A stretch of 64,000 bases of DNA from Prostheceraeus crozeri. Taxonomy: Eukaryota > Platyhelminthes > Polycladida > Euryleptidae. Under the pieces are notes generated by a model. It did no database searches, was not told the DNA's origin, and saw only the letters and a list, made by a program, of their open reading frames with translations. This document shows, piece after piece, positions 31,291-39,923 of the stretch. A program made the translations under genes and the position numbers. Position 1 is the first letter of the stretch. Each line of letters begins with the position of its first letter. The stretch is taken from positions 62,001-126,000 of the forward strand of contig CAJQUW010003421.1 of the NCBI GenBank assembly GCA_907163375.1, written 5' to 3'.

Positions 31291-31979
31291 GTTCTTATTC
31301 TCGCATGATTGTTATTCCTCAGGATGAATATGTACAATTGACTGCCATGCAGCAAGTAAAGCAACCTCTTGCAAATCAAATGTATAGGAAAGAAATAGAT
31401 TATCAGCAAAATGTTCACATCAAAGATCCACATCGTGCTGTATTATTACAATCGGAAACTGTTGAGCAATTGAAAAACTTGAAGAATAAGATGCGTGACT
31501 CTGTATCGACTGCTACACCTTTAGCATCTCGCGCACATGCCATATCTCTTTTCAACAGTATCGAACCCCATCTCAATGTAAATGATAGAGGAGAAATCAT
31601 TACAGATGAAAATAAAGTGATTGATGCTTCACGTTATGAAGACTTGATTCAGTATGCGACACGTAGAAAGCGCCGTCAGGGCTATGTTCCACCTGGTTGG
31701 TCATACTTTCTTAAACTATTGAAAAAGCATAATGTACCAAAATTTGCTTTGAATAATGAGACATTGAAAGAACTTGATTCAACAGTGGCTACTGCTCCAA
31801 TGCTTCAGACGATGAAAATGCCAACAAATTGGTTTAAGACGTCACCTGCTACATCCCCTCCCACACTCACTAAGCAAACAAGAGGAAGAACTCGACGTAG
31901 ATCTACGCCACCACTAAAACTAGTAAAAGGAAAACGTAAAACAGCTCCTCCCAGGAAATACATGTTCTCAGACTATTAA
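31287..31979 (+). CDS. Polinton structural/accessory protein, unknown
   Basis: 230 codons, open: a helical N-terminal half (MIVIPQDEYVQLTAMQQVK, VEQLKNLKNKMRDSV, HAISLFNSIEPHLNV), the block ATRRKRRQGYVPPGWSYFLK, and a basic Pro/Thr/Arg-rich tail. It follows the ATPase with a few bases of overlap. A protein of this size and basic tail next to the ATPase is common in animal Polintons; its function is not known to me, and DNA or capsid binding is a guess. Confidence 0.5.
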   Translation: MSSYSRMIVIPQDEYVQLTAMQQVKQPLANQMYRKEIDYQQNVHIKDPHRAVLLQSETVEQLKNLKNKMRDSVSTATPLASRAHAISLFNSIEPHLNVNDRGEIITDENKVIDASRYEDLIQYATRRKRRQGYVPPGWSYFLKLLKKHNVPKFALNNETLKELDSTVATAPMLQTMKMPTNWFKTSPATSPPTLTKQTRGRTRRRSTPPLKLVKGKRKTAPPRKYMFSDY

Positions 31980-31980
31980 T

Positions 31981-32196
31981 ATGAAGCAGATGTGTTGCTT
32001 ACGATGTAATGAGCCGCCAGAGGTAAATGTCATTGTCACTTGCACTTGCTGCGCCAGCTCTCACAATGAAACCCCTAAGCAATGTGAACACGATCGCAAA
32101 ACCGCTAAAGCTAAATGCTGCAGTTGTTGTAAATGTAGAAAGGCAAGAAAACAAAAAGATGAGAAGGAGGAAAAAGAGTCAGTCGTCATCGACTGA
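31981..32196 (+). CDS. Short Cys-rich protein overlapping the integrase
   Basis: 71 codons with CCLRCNEPP, CTCCASS and CCSCCKCRKARKQ, then a Lys/Glu-rich end. It overlaps the integrase frame. It could be a tiny zinc protein, or the 5' coding exon shared with integrase; evidence is weak. Confidence 0.3.
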   Translation: MKQMCCLRCNEPPEVNVIVTCTCCASSHNETPKQCEHDRKTAKAKCCSCCKCRKARKQKDEKEEKESVVID

Positions 32197-33246
32197 ACGT
32201 TTGAAGTCAATCTATTATGATGTAAAACATCCGGCAGGATTTGCATCTGTCAAGAAATTATCAAAAGCGAGTGGTCTTCCACAATCACAAGTGAAACGAT
32301 GGTTAAAGGGTCAGGCTACCTATACACTCCACAAACAAGCGAAAAAGAAGTACCGCACCCGCCATTATATTGTTCATGACATCGATGAACAGTGGCAAGC
32401 AGATTTGTGTGATGTCGCCTCCATTTCAAAACATAACTCGGGCAATAATTTTATTTTAACCGTCATTGATATTTTCTCGCGTTATGCGTGGGCTCAACCT
32501 TTAAAAACTAAAGAAGGGAAAGGAGTAGCAAAAGCATTCCAAACAATTTTTCGAGAAGGTCGCATTCCAAAAAGAATTCAGAGTGATCAAGGAAAAGAGT
32601 TTGAAAATCAGCATGTGAGAAGATTATTTGAGAGGCATGACATTGAGTTGTTTAGTGTAAAGAGTGCCTATAAAGCTGCACTCGTTGAACGTTTTAATCG
32701 CACATAAAAAATCGCTTGCGGCCACATTTTACCGCCAACTTGACACAAAATTGGACAAAGGTTCTACAAGATACACTCCATGCCTACAATTACTCTATCC
32801 ATCGTTCTATTGAACTCAGACCAGTAGATGTAAATGCTGACAATGTAGATAAAGTGCGCGAATCATTCCAACGTAAACGCACTCATGTGAAAAGTGATGT
32901 GAAAATTGGTGATAAAGTTCGTATCTCAAAAGTGAAAAGTGTTTTTGATAAAGGGTACCTTCCGAATTGGACAGAGGAGGTATTTACAGTATCAAGGATT
33001 AATCAAAAAGACTCTCCGACCACCTACAAGTTGAAAGATTACGATAATGAAGAAATTGAGGGTAGCTTTTACCGCGATGAGATTGAGGTAGTCACTGAAA
33101 GTGAAACATATTTGGTAGAGAAAATCATTCGATGTAAAAAACGGCAAGGTGAAGAATGGTGTCTTGTTAAATGGACTGGTTATCCTTCAAGTATGAACTC
33201 TTGGATGCGTCGTGCCGACATCTTTCATCTAAGTGATCGACAGTGA
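32027..33246 (+). pseudogene. Polinton integrase (DDE, retroviral-type) with chromodomain, broken
   Basis: A conserved N-terminal HTH-like part (YYDVKHPAGFASVKKLSKAS, LPQSQVKRWLKGQATYTLHK), then the catalytic core: DEQWQADLCDVASIS (first Asp), RIQSDQGKEFEN (second Asp) and KAALVERFNRT (Glu). An SH3-like segment and a C-terminal chromodomain (TYLVEKIIRCKKRQG, WCLVKWTGYPSSMNSW) follow. The enzyme joins element ends to chromosomal DNA with 6-bp staggered cuts; the chromodomain probably reads histone marks. The true start is uncertain; conservation begins near 32190. The copy looks broken. Confidence 0.88.
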
Positions 33247-33287
33247 TTCATGCAAAGTTGTAACTAACAATGTTTAGGGTTTGAGCT

Positions 33288-33743
33288 ATGAATCAAACTG
33301 CCTCATTTTATTCACGACCCTCCTATGTAAGTGGTGGAGGACAAATTTACATCGGCGCTCGCCGCCAACGTGGAGGTAGCATACTTGGTGCACTGAAATC
33401 TGTTGTAGCACCTCTCATATCCAATGTCGGTAGATCTTTAAAACGAAATGTTTTAAGTAATGCCGTTGGCTTTGCTGGTGATGTTGCTAGTGATCTTTCC
33501 AGAGGTAGAAGTTTTAAGAGCAGTTTGTTGAATCGTGGGAAGGAACGTGGTTTAAAAACATTGAAGCAGACCTTTGCTGGTGTTACTCAAGGAAAGAAAT
33601 CACCTAAACGAATGATAAAATGAAGGAGGAAACATCGCGGAGCTGGTAAGGTGCGATCTTCAGTCAAAAGGCATTCACGCAAACGTCGCAGAGGCTCTAA
33701 TCATTCATCAGGCGCTAAACGACGACGCTACCATAACTTCTAA
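33288..33743 (+). pseudogene. Basic virion-core-like protein (broken)
   Basis: Starts MNQTASFYSRPSYVSGGGQI, then a GARRQRGGS block before the helix ILGALKSVVAPLISNVG. The end is an Arg/Lys/His-rich stretch reaching close to the capsid gene. The GG sites and high basic charge resemble adenovirus core protein precursors cut by adenain. It lies directly before the major capsid gene. Confidence 0.5.
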
Positions 33744-33745
33744 TC

Positions 33746-35024
33746 ATGGAGTGTAAAACTTCCGGTTTTTGTTTGTTTGATCAACAAGCCATACAGACAG
33801 ATATTCTTAGTTCAAGTATTGTAGATTATCATCCTCGAACAGCTGAGAATGCTGGCCCCATTGAATTTGTTATTCCTGGTGGTAGTGATGACTACATAGA
33901 TTTGAGTTATGCGATGGTTGATTTGAGGTTTAGAATTCACCAAGCAGATGGAACTGCTATTGACGATACACATAAAGTTGGACTGAACAATTTACCATTG
34001 ACTACATTACTTCGCGATGTTTCTCTAACGATTGGAGAGCAGCAGGTGGAAGGTGGTCAAAGCGATTATCCCTATAAATCATATTTCAATCATGTATCAC
34101 AGTTTCATCCAGCAGCACAAAAAGGTCATATGGAAGCCATGGGATGGTATAGAGATGAAGCAGGAAAATTTGATGTTGAAACAAACAGTGGCTTTGTAAA
34201 GCGATCTGCTATGATTAAAGATAGTAGAGTATGTCAGCTATATGGTCCGCTGAATTTAGACTTCTTTAGACAGTCAAAGTTTTTACTCTGTAATACCAGC
34301 ATGCGACTCAAGCTGACATTGAATAAGCCTGAATTTGCGCTGAATGCATTTGCTAAAGTTGACAATTTTAGAATTCATGTGGAAGATATTGCACTTTACA
34401 TTCGTCGAGTAGTACCGAATCCAAGTGTCATTAGAGGACATGCTGAAGGTCTTAACCGCCAAAATACCATTTACCCCGTTCAGCATACAAAGCTTCTGAC
34501 CTTTACAATTCCGAAAGATCAAAAGAGTTTCATGAAAGATGGCCTCTTTCCATCGGAAGCACCGAAGCTCCTCATGGTGGCAATGGTTGAAAATGATGCA
34601 TTTAATGGTAATATAAAGAAGAATCCTTTCAATTTTAAACACAATCAGTTAAGTGAAATTGCTTTAATGTGTAAATGGTGTGAGTCATCCTGGTCCACCC
34701 TACAAACCAGATTTTGCTGCGGATCAATTTATGCGCAGTTATGTTGATTTTATGGATGTCTTTGGCTTTTACAATACGGATGACACCAACGGACTCACTA
34801 TGAAAGAGTTTAAGAGTGGATATACTATTTATGCATTTGATTTGACTGCTGACAGCGATATTAGTGCCCCCTATCGTCAAGCGAACGTGCCTCATAATAT
34901 TCGTTTGGATTTGACGTTCAAAAGAACACTACCTGAGACAATCAATATATTAATTTATGCAGTCTTCGATTCAAATATTGAAACTACAAAGTATCGTGAC
35001 GTGATTCTTCAGTATAATCGTTAA
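33746..35024 (+). pseudogene. Major capsid protein (double jelly-roll), broken
   Basis: The blocks follow the known Polinton capsid family (the F54H12.2-like group): GPIEFVIPGGSDDYIDLSYA, LLRDVSLTIGEQQVEGGQSD, YPYKSYFNHVSQF, LYGPLNLDFFRQSKFLL, ALYIRRVVPNPSVIRGHAEG, TFTIPKDQKSF, NDAFNGNIKKNPFNFKH and finally PETINILIYAVFD. Full-length family extent (about 425 residues by span). It would form hexon-like capsomers. The copy looks broken. Confidence 0.85.
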
Positions 35025-35485
35025 TGAGTTGGTTGACTGCTGACGATATTAAGACTAAAGTGCAGCGTAATGCAGACGAAGCGACGTTGAAAGCTTTCGA
35101 TAATGTCTATTCACTCGATACCTTACCACCTGCAGTAAATCACTATCCCATCTTTATTGTGCTAAACACTCATTCGCAGAATTTAGGCGGTGAGCATTGG
35201 AAAGCGATCTTTATTGGAGAAGACCGACGTGGTGAACTATTTGACTCTCTTGCTCAACCTCCAAATGTACCAACACAGCAGTGGTTGAGAAAACATACGC
35301 GTCAATATCAGCGAAATGAACGCATACTACAACATCCACTTTCATCAACGTGTGGTGCTTTTGTACTGTACTTCATCTTAAAACGTTTACATGTATCTCG
35401 ATTTGTATCTGTTATTCAAAACTTTTCATGTAATCCATCCTCTAATGAAAAAATGATTTGTAAGTTCTATCATGATTTGAAATAA
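35024..35485 (+). CDS. Adenain-like cysteine protease
   Basis: 153 codons, open, starting at the ATG that overlaps the capsid gene stop. Catalytic residues are visible: His in LGGEHWKAIF, Asp in GELFDSLAQ, and Cys in PLSSTCGAFVLYFI, the order H-D-C of adenovirus-type (C5/Ulp-like) proteases. It matures capsid and core proteins at GG sites. An AATAAA-type signal follows the stop at once, and the opposite-strand genes end only about 27 bases away, a tail-to-tail arrangement. Confidence 0.88.
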   Translation: MSWLTADDIKTKVQRNADEATLKAFDNVYSLDTLPPAVNHYPIFIVLNTHSQNLGGEHWKAIFIGEDRRGELFDSLAQPPNVPTQQWLRKHTRQYQRNERILQHPLSSTCGAFVLYFILKRLHVSRFVSVIQNFSCNPSSNEKMICKFYHDLK

Positions 35486-35511
35486 AAACATCATGTTGGA
35501 AAAAGTGTTTT

Positions 35512-36057
35512 TTATTTTACAATCCGCTGGGTACGTACATACTCGATGAGATAGTCAAGGATCACATTTGCTTGTACATGACATTTTAATCCAGTAATGA
35601 TCACTTTACTATTATGAAAGATTGCCACATGCACAGGTAACCAACAACTAATGAGAGCTGCAGGAAAAAGTTCGGGTTCATAACACAAATTGTAACTGCT
35701 GGTACGAATCTTCAAAAATGATACACTTTCACTCAATTGAGTAGAGATCACCATATTGTCCACAGTCAGATTCGACATCACACACCTCTCCCTCTTCCAT
35801 ATCCGACGTAGTAGTCTTTGTAGCTCTAAGCGCATTGACTGCGCCGATGAATGAGAAAGGGCGCCGAGAATCTGTACAGTCCCATTTGGGAAGAGTTGAA
35901 GATTCCGTGAATTGTTCATCTTCACCACTAACATTTGAGGTCGGCCCGGGTAATACTTGCTGTTTGGAAGGTGTTGGTGTAATGTTGTGAGATCGATTTT
36001 GGTGTAGAGTCTGAAGCGGCGGAGAATGTTGACGATGGTGTAGCGATGGCGCTTCAT
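35512..36057 (-). CDS. TATA-binding-protein-like two-repeat protein encoded by the Polinton
   Basis: 181 codons from the ATG at 36055-36057, exactly the size of the TBP core. Repeat 1 (about 7-87): YTIVNILRRFRLYTKIDLTT, SKYYPGRPQMLVVKMNN, LQLFPNGTVQILGA and helix AQSMRLELQRLL. Repeat 2 (about 97-175): LTVDNMVISTQL, CYEPELFPAALISC, VHVAIFHNSKVIITGLK and helix ANVILDYLIEYV. YEPELFP is identical to the TBP motif. Of the four DNA-intercalating Phe, three are kept (F56, F131, F147) and one is Pro40. The frame is uninterrupted. It overlaps the next minus-strand gene in another frame at 35729-36057. An earlier in-frame Met exists, but those 48 residues do not resemble TBP. A role as the element's own promoter-recognition factor is inference. 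Confidence 0.75.
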   Translation of the reverse strand: MKRHRYTIVNILRRFRLYTKIDLTTLHQHLPNSKYYPGRPQMLVVKMNNSRNLQLFPNGTVQILGALSHSSAQSMRLELQRLLRRIWKRERCVMSNLTVDNMVISTQLSESVSFLKIRTSSYNLCYEPELFPAALISCWLPVHVAIFHNSKVIITGLKCHVQANVILDYLIEYVRTQRIVK

Positions 36058-36379
36058 GATGAAAGAATGAGTAAATTGAGCGATGTACCTTCCTTTTATA
36101 CTTCTCCCAACTACCTTGATGAAATGTGAAGTTAGTATGAAGTTGGGAATGATAGAGTTGAATTCGCCGATTGTTGACGCGCAGCCAGATGCGATTTCCA
36201 ATACGTGAATGTCTTTTCATATAGAAGTATTTCAAATCCTTCATGATATGATGTAGAGATTGAAAATGACGATAAGATAAAGCAAACTCTCTTCTCACAT
36301 TTCCAGTTGAATCTTTGAAATAGACGTTTCGATCATGATCCGTTTCAATACGTTGTAGGGAATCTAATTTCCAACTCAT
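35729..36379 (-). CDS. Polinton accessory protein, first of a paralogous pair
   Basis: 216 codons. Residues 1-108 match the neighbouring protein (36402-36770) along their length: SWKLDSLQRIETDHD, YRHFQSLHHIMKDLKYF, RIGNRIWLRVNNRRIQLYH and WEKYKRKVHRSIYSF. The remaining 108 residues are low-complexity (His/Pro/Ser/Thr then acidic), overlap the TBP-like frame on the same strand and are absent from the paralogue, so this tail may have arisen by overprinting. No known domain is recognised. Confidence 0.5.
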   Translation of the reverse strand: MSWKLDSLQRIETDHDRNVYFKDSTGNVRREFALSYRHFQSLHHIMKDLKYFYMKRHSRIGNRIWLRVNNRRIQLYHSQLHTNFTFHQGSWEKYKRKVHRSIYSFFHHEAPSLHHRQHSPPLQTLHQNRSHNITPTPSKQQVLPGPTSNVSGEDEQFTESSTLPKWDCTDSRRPFSFIGAVNALRATKTTTSDMEEGEVCDVESDCGQYGDLYSIE

Positions 36380-36401
36380 GGTGCGTGGTAGTCATGTCTG
36401 A

Positions 36402-36770
36402 TTAAGATTTGCATAGTAGGGCGATGAACTCACGACGAATAAATGTCATGATGGAGCGATGTATGTATCTTCTATACTTCTCCCAATTGTATTTGCGAAA
36501 TGAGAAACAGTTTGCGGAATGAGAATGGCAGATTTGAATTTCATTTCTGTAATGTTGAAGCCAAACTTGATCACCCAAGGAGATGAATCTTAATGTTTCA
36601 AAATATTCCAAATCCCTCATGATATCATTGAGGTTGACAAATTGTCGCCATGTTAATATAATACCTCTTGATGTATGACCATGAGAATTTTTGAAATGTA
36701 CGTTTCCATCACGATCAACTCTGATATATTGTAGAGAGTCCAAAATCCAAGTCTTCATGATGTTATGCAA
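36402..36770 (-). CDS. Polinton accessory protein, second of a paralogous pair
   Basis: 122 codons: TWILDSLQYIRVDRDGNVHF, TWRQFVNLNDIMRDLEYF, SLGDQVWLQHYRNEIQICH and WEKYRRYIHRSIMTF. It is paralogous to 35729-36379 and lies 22 bases from it, an evident tandem duplication. Its start is only 23 bases from the divergent gene at 36794, so both must share a compact promoter. Confidence 0.55.
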   Translation of the reverse strand: MHNIMKTWILDSLQYIRVDRDGNVHFKNSHGHTSRGIILTWRQFVNLNDIMRDLEYFETLRFISLGDQVWLQHYRNEIQICHSHSANCFSFRKYNWEKYRRYIHRSIMTFIRREFIALLCKS

Positions 36771-36793
36771 AGTCGCAGATCAGCAATATAAAA

Positions 36794-38191
36794 ATGTCGT
36801 TTTATCATATTTTGCTTAGCAATGCGGCCGCAAATAGATTTGCTAGTAATCGAGCCGCACTCTTTTCTACTCCCATTGATCATACACAACAGCTAAATGG
36901 AAATTGGGAAGTGGGTGTCACTCAACTTGTTTATAGCAACTGTGTCTATACTTTTGATCATGAGGTGATGACTATTAATATGAGACGTACAGCTGCTTAC
37001 CAATGTGAAAAGGGCTGCCGAGTATACATTCCACAGTGGCCAAAGAAAGATCTCTTATCATGTAAAAAGTTTATATATGATTTCCTGAATAAAGCGTGTA
37101 AACATATTGTCCAATTTACTCCGCACAATGATGATCATACTTATGTACATCATGTAGTTGAGAAAGATTGGATTGTTGGTTTAAGTCCAAGTTTAAGAAA
37201 TGATTTAGGTTACCTCGCTAGCGCCTTAACAAGCTATGATAATTTTAACGTTAATTACCACATAAATGGTTATAAACAGTTAATATATCGAGAGGAAGCT
37301 TATTATGTAGATCTTATTCCAAGAAATGAGAAGACGTTGGTGAAGAAGATTGTGATTAAGGCAAGAAAGACAAACATGAGTCCTGAAACATTATTGAAGA
37401 AATTTAATTATCTCCTTCGAGTTGATGGTAAACAAGTGGCAACATTGACTTATATCAAATCATCTAATCATATTGCAATAAGTAAATTAAATGATGATAA
37501 TCTAGTATTAGTTTGTTCAAAAGATTTTCATCAGTTCTTACGACATCATTCTGCAGCTGTTCATGGAAAATTTGATATGCAACATTTACCATGTGAAAGG
37601 TCAAATCAATTTGATACAGAATGGAGCGTATCTTTATACAGAAAGTGTGTAGAGCCTTTAGGTGGTATCTTACATGAAACAAGAGTGTTGATGCCTCGCA
37701 TTATTACTTCAGTTAAATTGGTTGTAGATTATTTAAATGAAATGATTAATGAGCAACATATTTCATTTTCTGAAAAAGAAGGTACTTTGTCTCTCACTAT
37801 AAGTGGAAAAGGTATTGAACTAATTATGGATAAAACTCTAATGGACATTTTGGGTTTTGATCAAAATATCTTTAAAAGTGGTACTGTAACCAAAGCTAGC
37901 GCAGACATGTCGCTATCGCGTCGTATTAACTATTATCAGATATATTCCAATATTGGTGAAGATGTACGTGTGGGAGATGTTGAAGCTCCATTGCTAGCAA
38001 TGATACCATACCAGCCAAAAAGCTGCAGTATTTTATCTGAGCATACTTTCAAGAAAGTGCATTATACAAAGCTGAAATCAAACTACATCCCACAAATTGA
38101 TATTGCAATTTATGACAATGCTGGTGCGTTGATTCCTTTTCATAAAGATGCTGTGACAAGTATCACACTCCATTTCCGAATGAAGAGCTAA
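36794..38191 (+). CDS. Polinton large conserved protein, copy A (probable virion protein)
   Basis: 465 codons, open. It begins MSFYHILLSNAAANRFASNR and has LNGNWEVGVTQLVY near residue 38; this opening (a strand, then N-x-x-x-N-x-F/A, then G-x-W-E-V-G) is a hallmark of a large protein found in many animal Polintons. The C-terminal third has SVKLVVDYLNEMI, GKGIELIMDKTLMDILGF, HYTKLKSNYIPQIDIAIYD and SITLHFRM. Function unproven; a structural or entry-related virion protein is my guess. ATATAAAA directly precedes the ATG. Confidence 0.6.
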   Translation: MSFYHILLSNAAANRFASNRAALFSTPIDHTQQLNGNWEVGVTQLVYSNCVYTFDHEVMTINMRRTAAYQCEKGCRVYIPQWPKKDLLSCKKFIYDFLNKACKHIVQFTPHNDDHTYVHHVVEKDWIVGLSPSLRNDLGYLASALTSYDNFNVNYHINGYKQLIYREEAYYVDLIPRNEKTLVKKIVIKARKTNMSPETLLKKFNYLLRVDGKQVATLTYIKSSNHIAISKLNDDNLVLVCSKDFHQFLRHHSAAVHGKFDMQHLPCERSNQFDTEWSVSLYRKCVEPLGGILHETRVLMPRIITSVKLVVDYLNEMINEQHISFSEKEGTLSLTISGKGIELIMDKTLMDILGFDQNIFKSGTVTKASADMSLSRRINYYQIYSNIGEDVRVGDVEAPLLAMIPYQPKSCSILSEHTFKKVHYTKLKSNYIPQIDIAIYDNAGALIPFHKDAVTSITLHFRMKS

Positions 38192-38222
38192 TGCAAAAGT
38201 ATGCTAATATATTTTTTCCAAT

Positions 38223-39745
38223 GTGAATAATGTGGAAAGTGAAAATAAGGACTCGTTTCTAATCTACTTACCCAGTAATGCTTCTATGAATAAATTTCCC
38301 AAAAATAAACCATCAGACTATCGAGTAGAATTAAATCGCCCACTGCATTTAGAAGGTGAATGGGAGGTTGGCGTTTCTAGTATTTGCTATGATAGCAATA
38401 TTCAGAATGTGAATGATTTGGAAGAAATGATATTGACTCCTCGCACCCATGATGGAATAATGATGAATAATGCATTCCAGTTCCCATACAATTTAACATC
38501 AGATGGATGAATGAATGGATTCAGATAAAATCAGATTATTATGAACCATTTGGGAATCAGAAAATTATTAAGGCGTTCAATAGTGGTAATACTTCCATCA
38601 TGAAGAATAAAAATCAGAAAGCTTATGAGTTTACTATCTATCATTGGATTGGGAGACAGTTCCTTCGCTTTCATTCTTTTACTAAAGGTCTTACACTGAG
38701 GTTGGATAATGAATTCTATCCACATCTCGGTTTTGGTCATGGACTACATCTAACGTCAATTGCTACTGCAAATGTTAAAAAAGTTTATTCAAATCGAATC
38801 AACAAATTTTATTATAGATTTAAAATATTTGATGGAGATGTTGTAGAATGTGAAGAACGCATCATTTTGAAAAAGCGTGGTGTTCAACCTTTATCACTTA
38901 TTGAGTTAGTAAAACGATGGAATGAGACTGTGGATAAGAAGTATGGAGAGAAAATTATGGCGGAAAAAAATAAGTTGGTTATTCAGAAATATAATGACAA
39001 TTTTACAGTTTATTTTTCTCCAACCTTGCGTCATTTTGTAAGACATTATACACCTATCATTGGAAGCGGTGTGGTGTATGGTTCTCATGAATATCACACT
39101 AAAGCTGATTCAGTTAATGATGAATGGTGGGTGGACATCTATGGTGATCGCATCAAGAAAATTTACCAGTCTTATGAAGAATCTAAAGTTGCTATCAATA
39201 TAATGCCGCGTCTATATCATACAGTTGAAAACTTCATTCATGTAGTAAATCCTTATATACAACAGAAGTCGAAGCATGTGATGAAAAGTAAATATGATGT
39301 AAAGACACACCACATTTCGTTTTCAATTGAAAATCAACGCGTTGTTCTGAAACTGGGTGATGACATTCAATGTCAATTGAGTAAAAATTTGAAACAACTC
39401 TTTGGTTTTTCAATGCTACAAACTGTGTTTACTGCTGCGCATACGATTGGTATAGAAACACCAATGACACTTGATAAACATGAACAACACCTTTACATTC
39501 AAAGTGATTTGATTCTACCTATTTCTGTTGGCGAGGAAAAAGAATACATTTTACGTGATTTCATTCATGATAAAGACGCTTCATATGGAATAGTCGAGAA
39601 GATGTTTGAATCTATTTTCTATCATCCCGTCGTCAAACAAACTATACCCTCTATTACTATCAAAATTACCAATGGTTTACAAGAGTGCATCCATGTGAAA
39701 GATACTAAATCCCTCGTAACTTTAGTGTTTCTGAAAACAAAGTGA
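38223..39745 (+). pseudogene. Polinton large conserved protein, copy B (broken)
   Basis: Paralogue of 36794-38191: FLIYLPSNASMNKFPKNKPS and LEGEWEVGVSSICYDSN at the start, DDIQCQLSKNLKQLFGF and PSITIKITNGLQE at the end. The two large genes are adjacent and in the same direction, so they arose by duplication and have since diverged strongly. A poly(A) signal (AAATAAAA) follows the stop within about 25 bases. The copy looks broken. Confidence 0.6.
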
Positions 39746-39923
39746 AGTCATTGTGATATGTTTATTGAAATAAAAATATGTATATGAAAAAGTATTTTCA
39801 CAGATATAGGGGGAATGAGCTGACTGTAGGCATATATTCACAAGGAAGAAACGATCTCATGCGGTACATAAACAACCATGTGTATCTACAAAAAGCAACA
39901 TCAAATTACTGAGTTAAAGTTGA

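Noticed and set aside
36058-36201. N-terminal extension of the TBP-like frame to an earlier Met
   Set aside because: The extra 48 residues do not resemble TBP and coincide with the coding region of the overlapping paralogue-type gene; the ATG at 36055-36057 gives exactly the TBP core.
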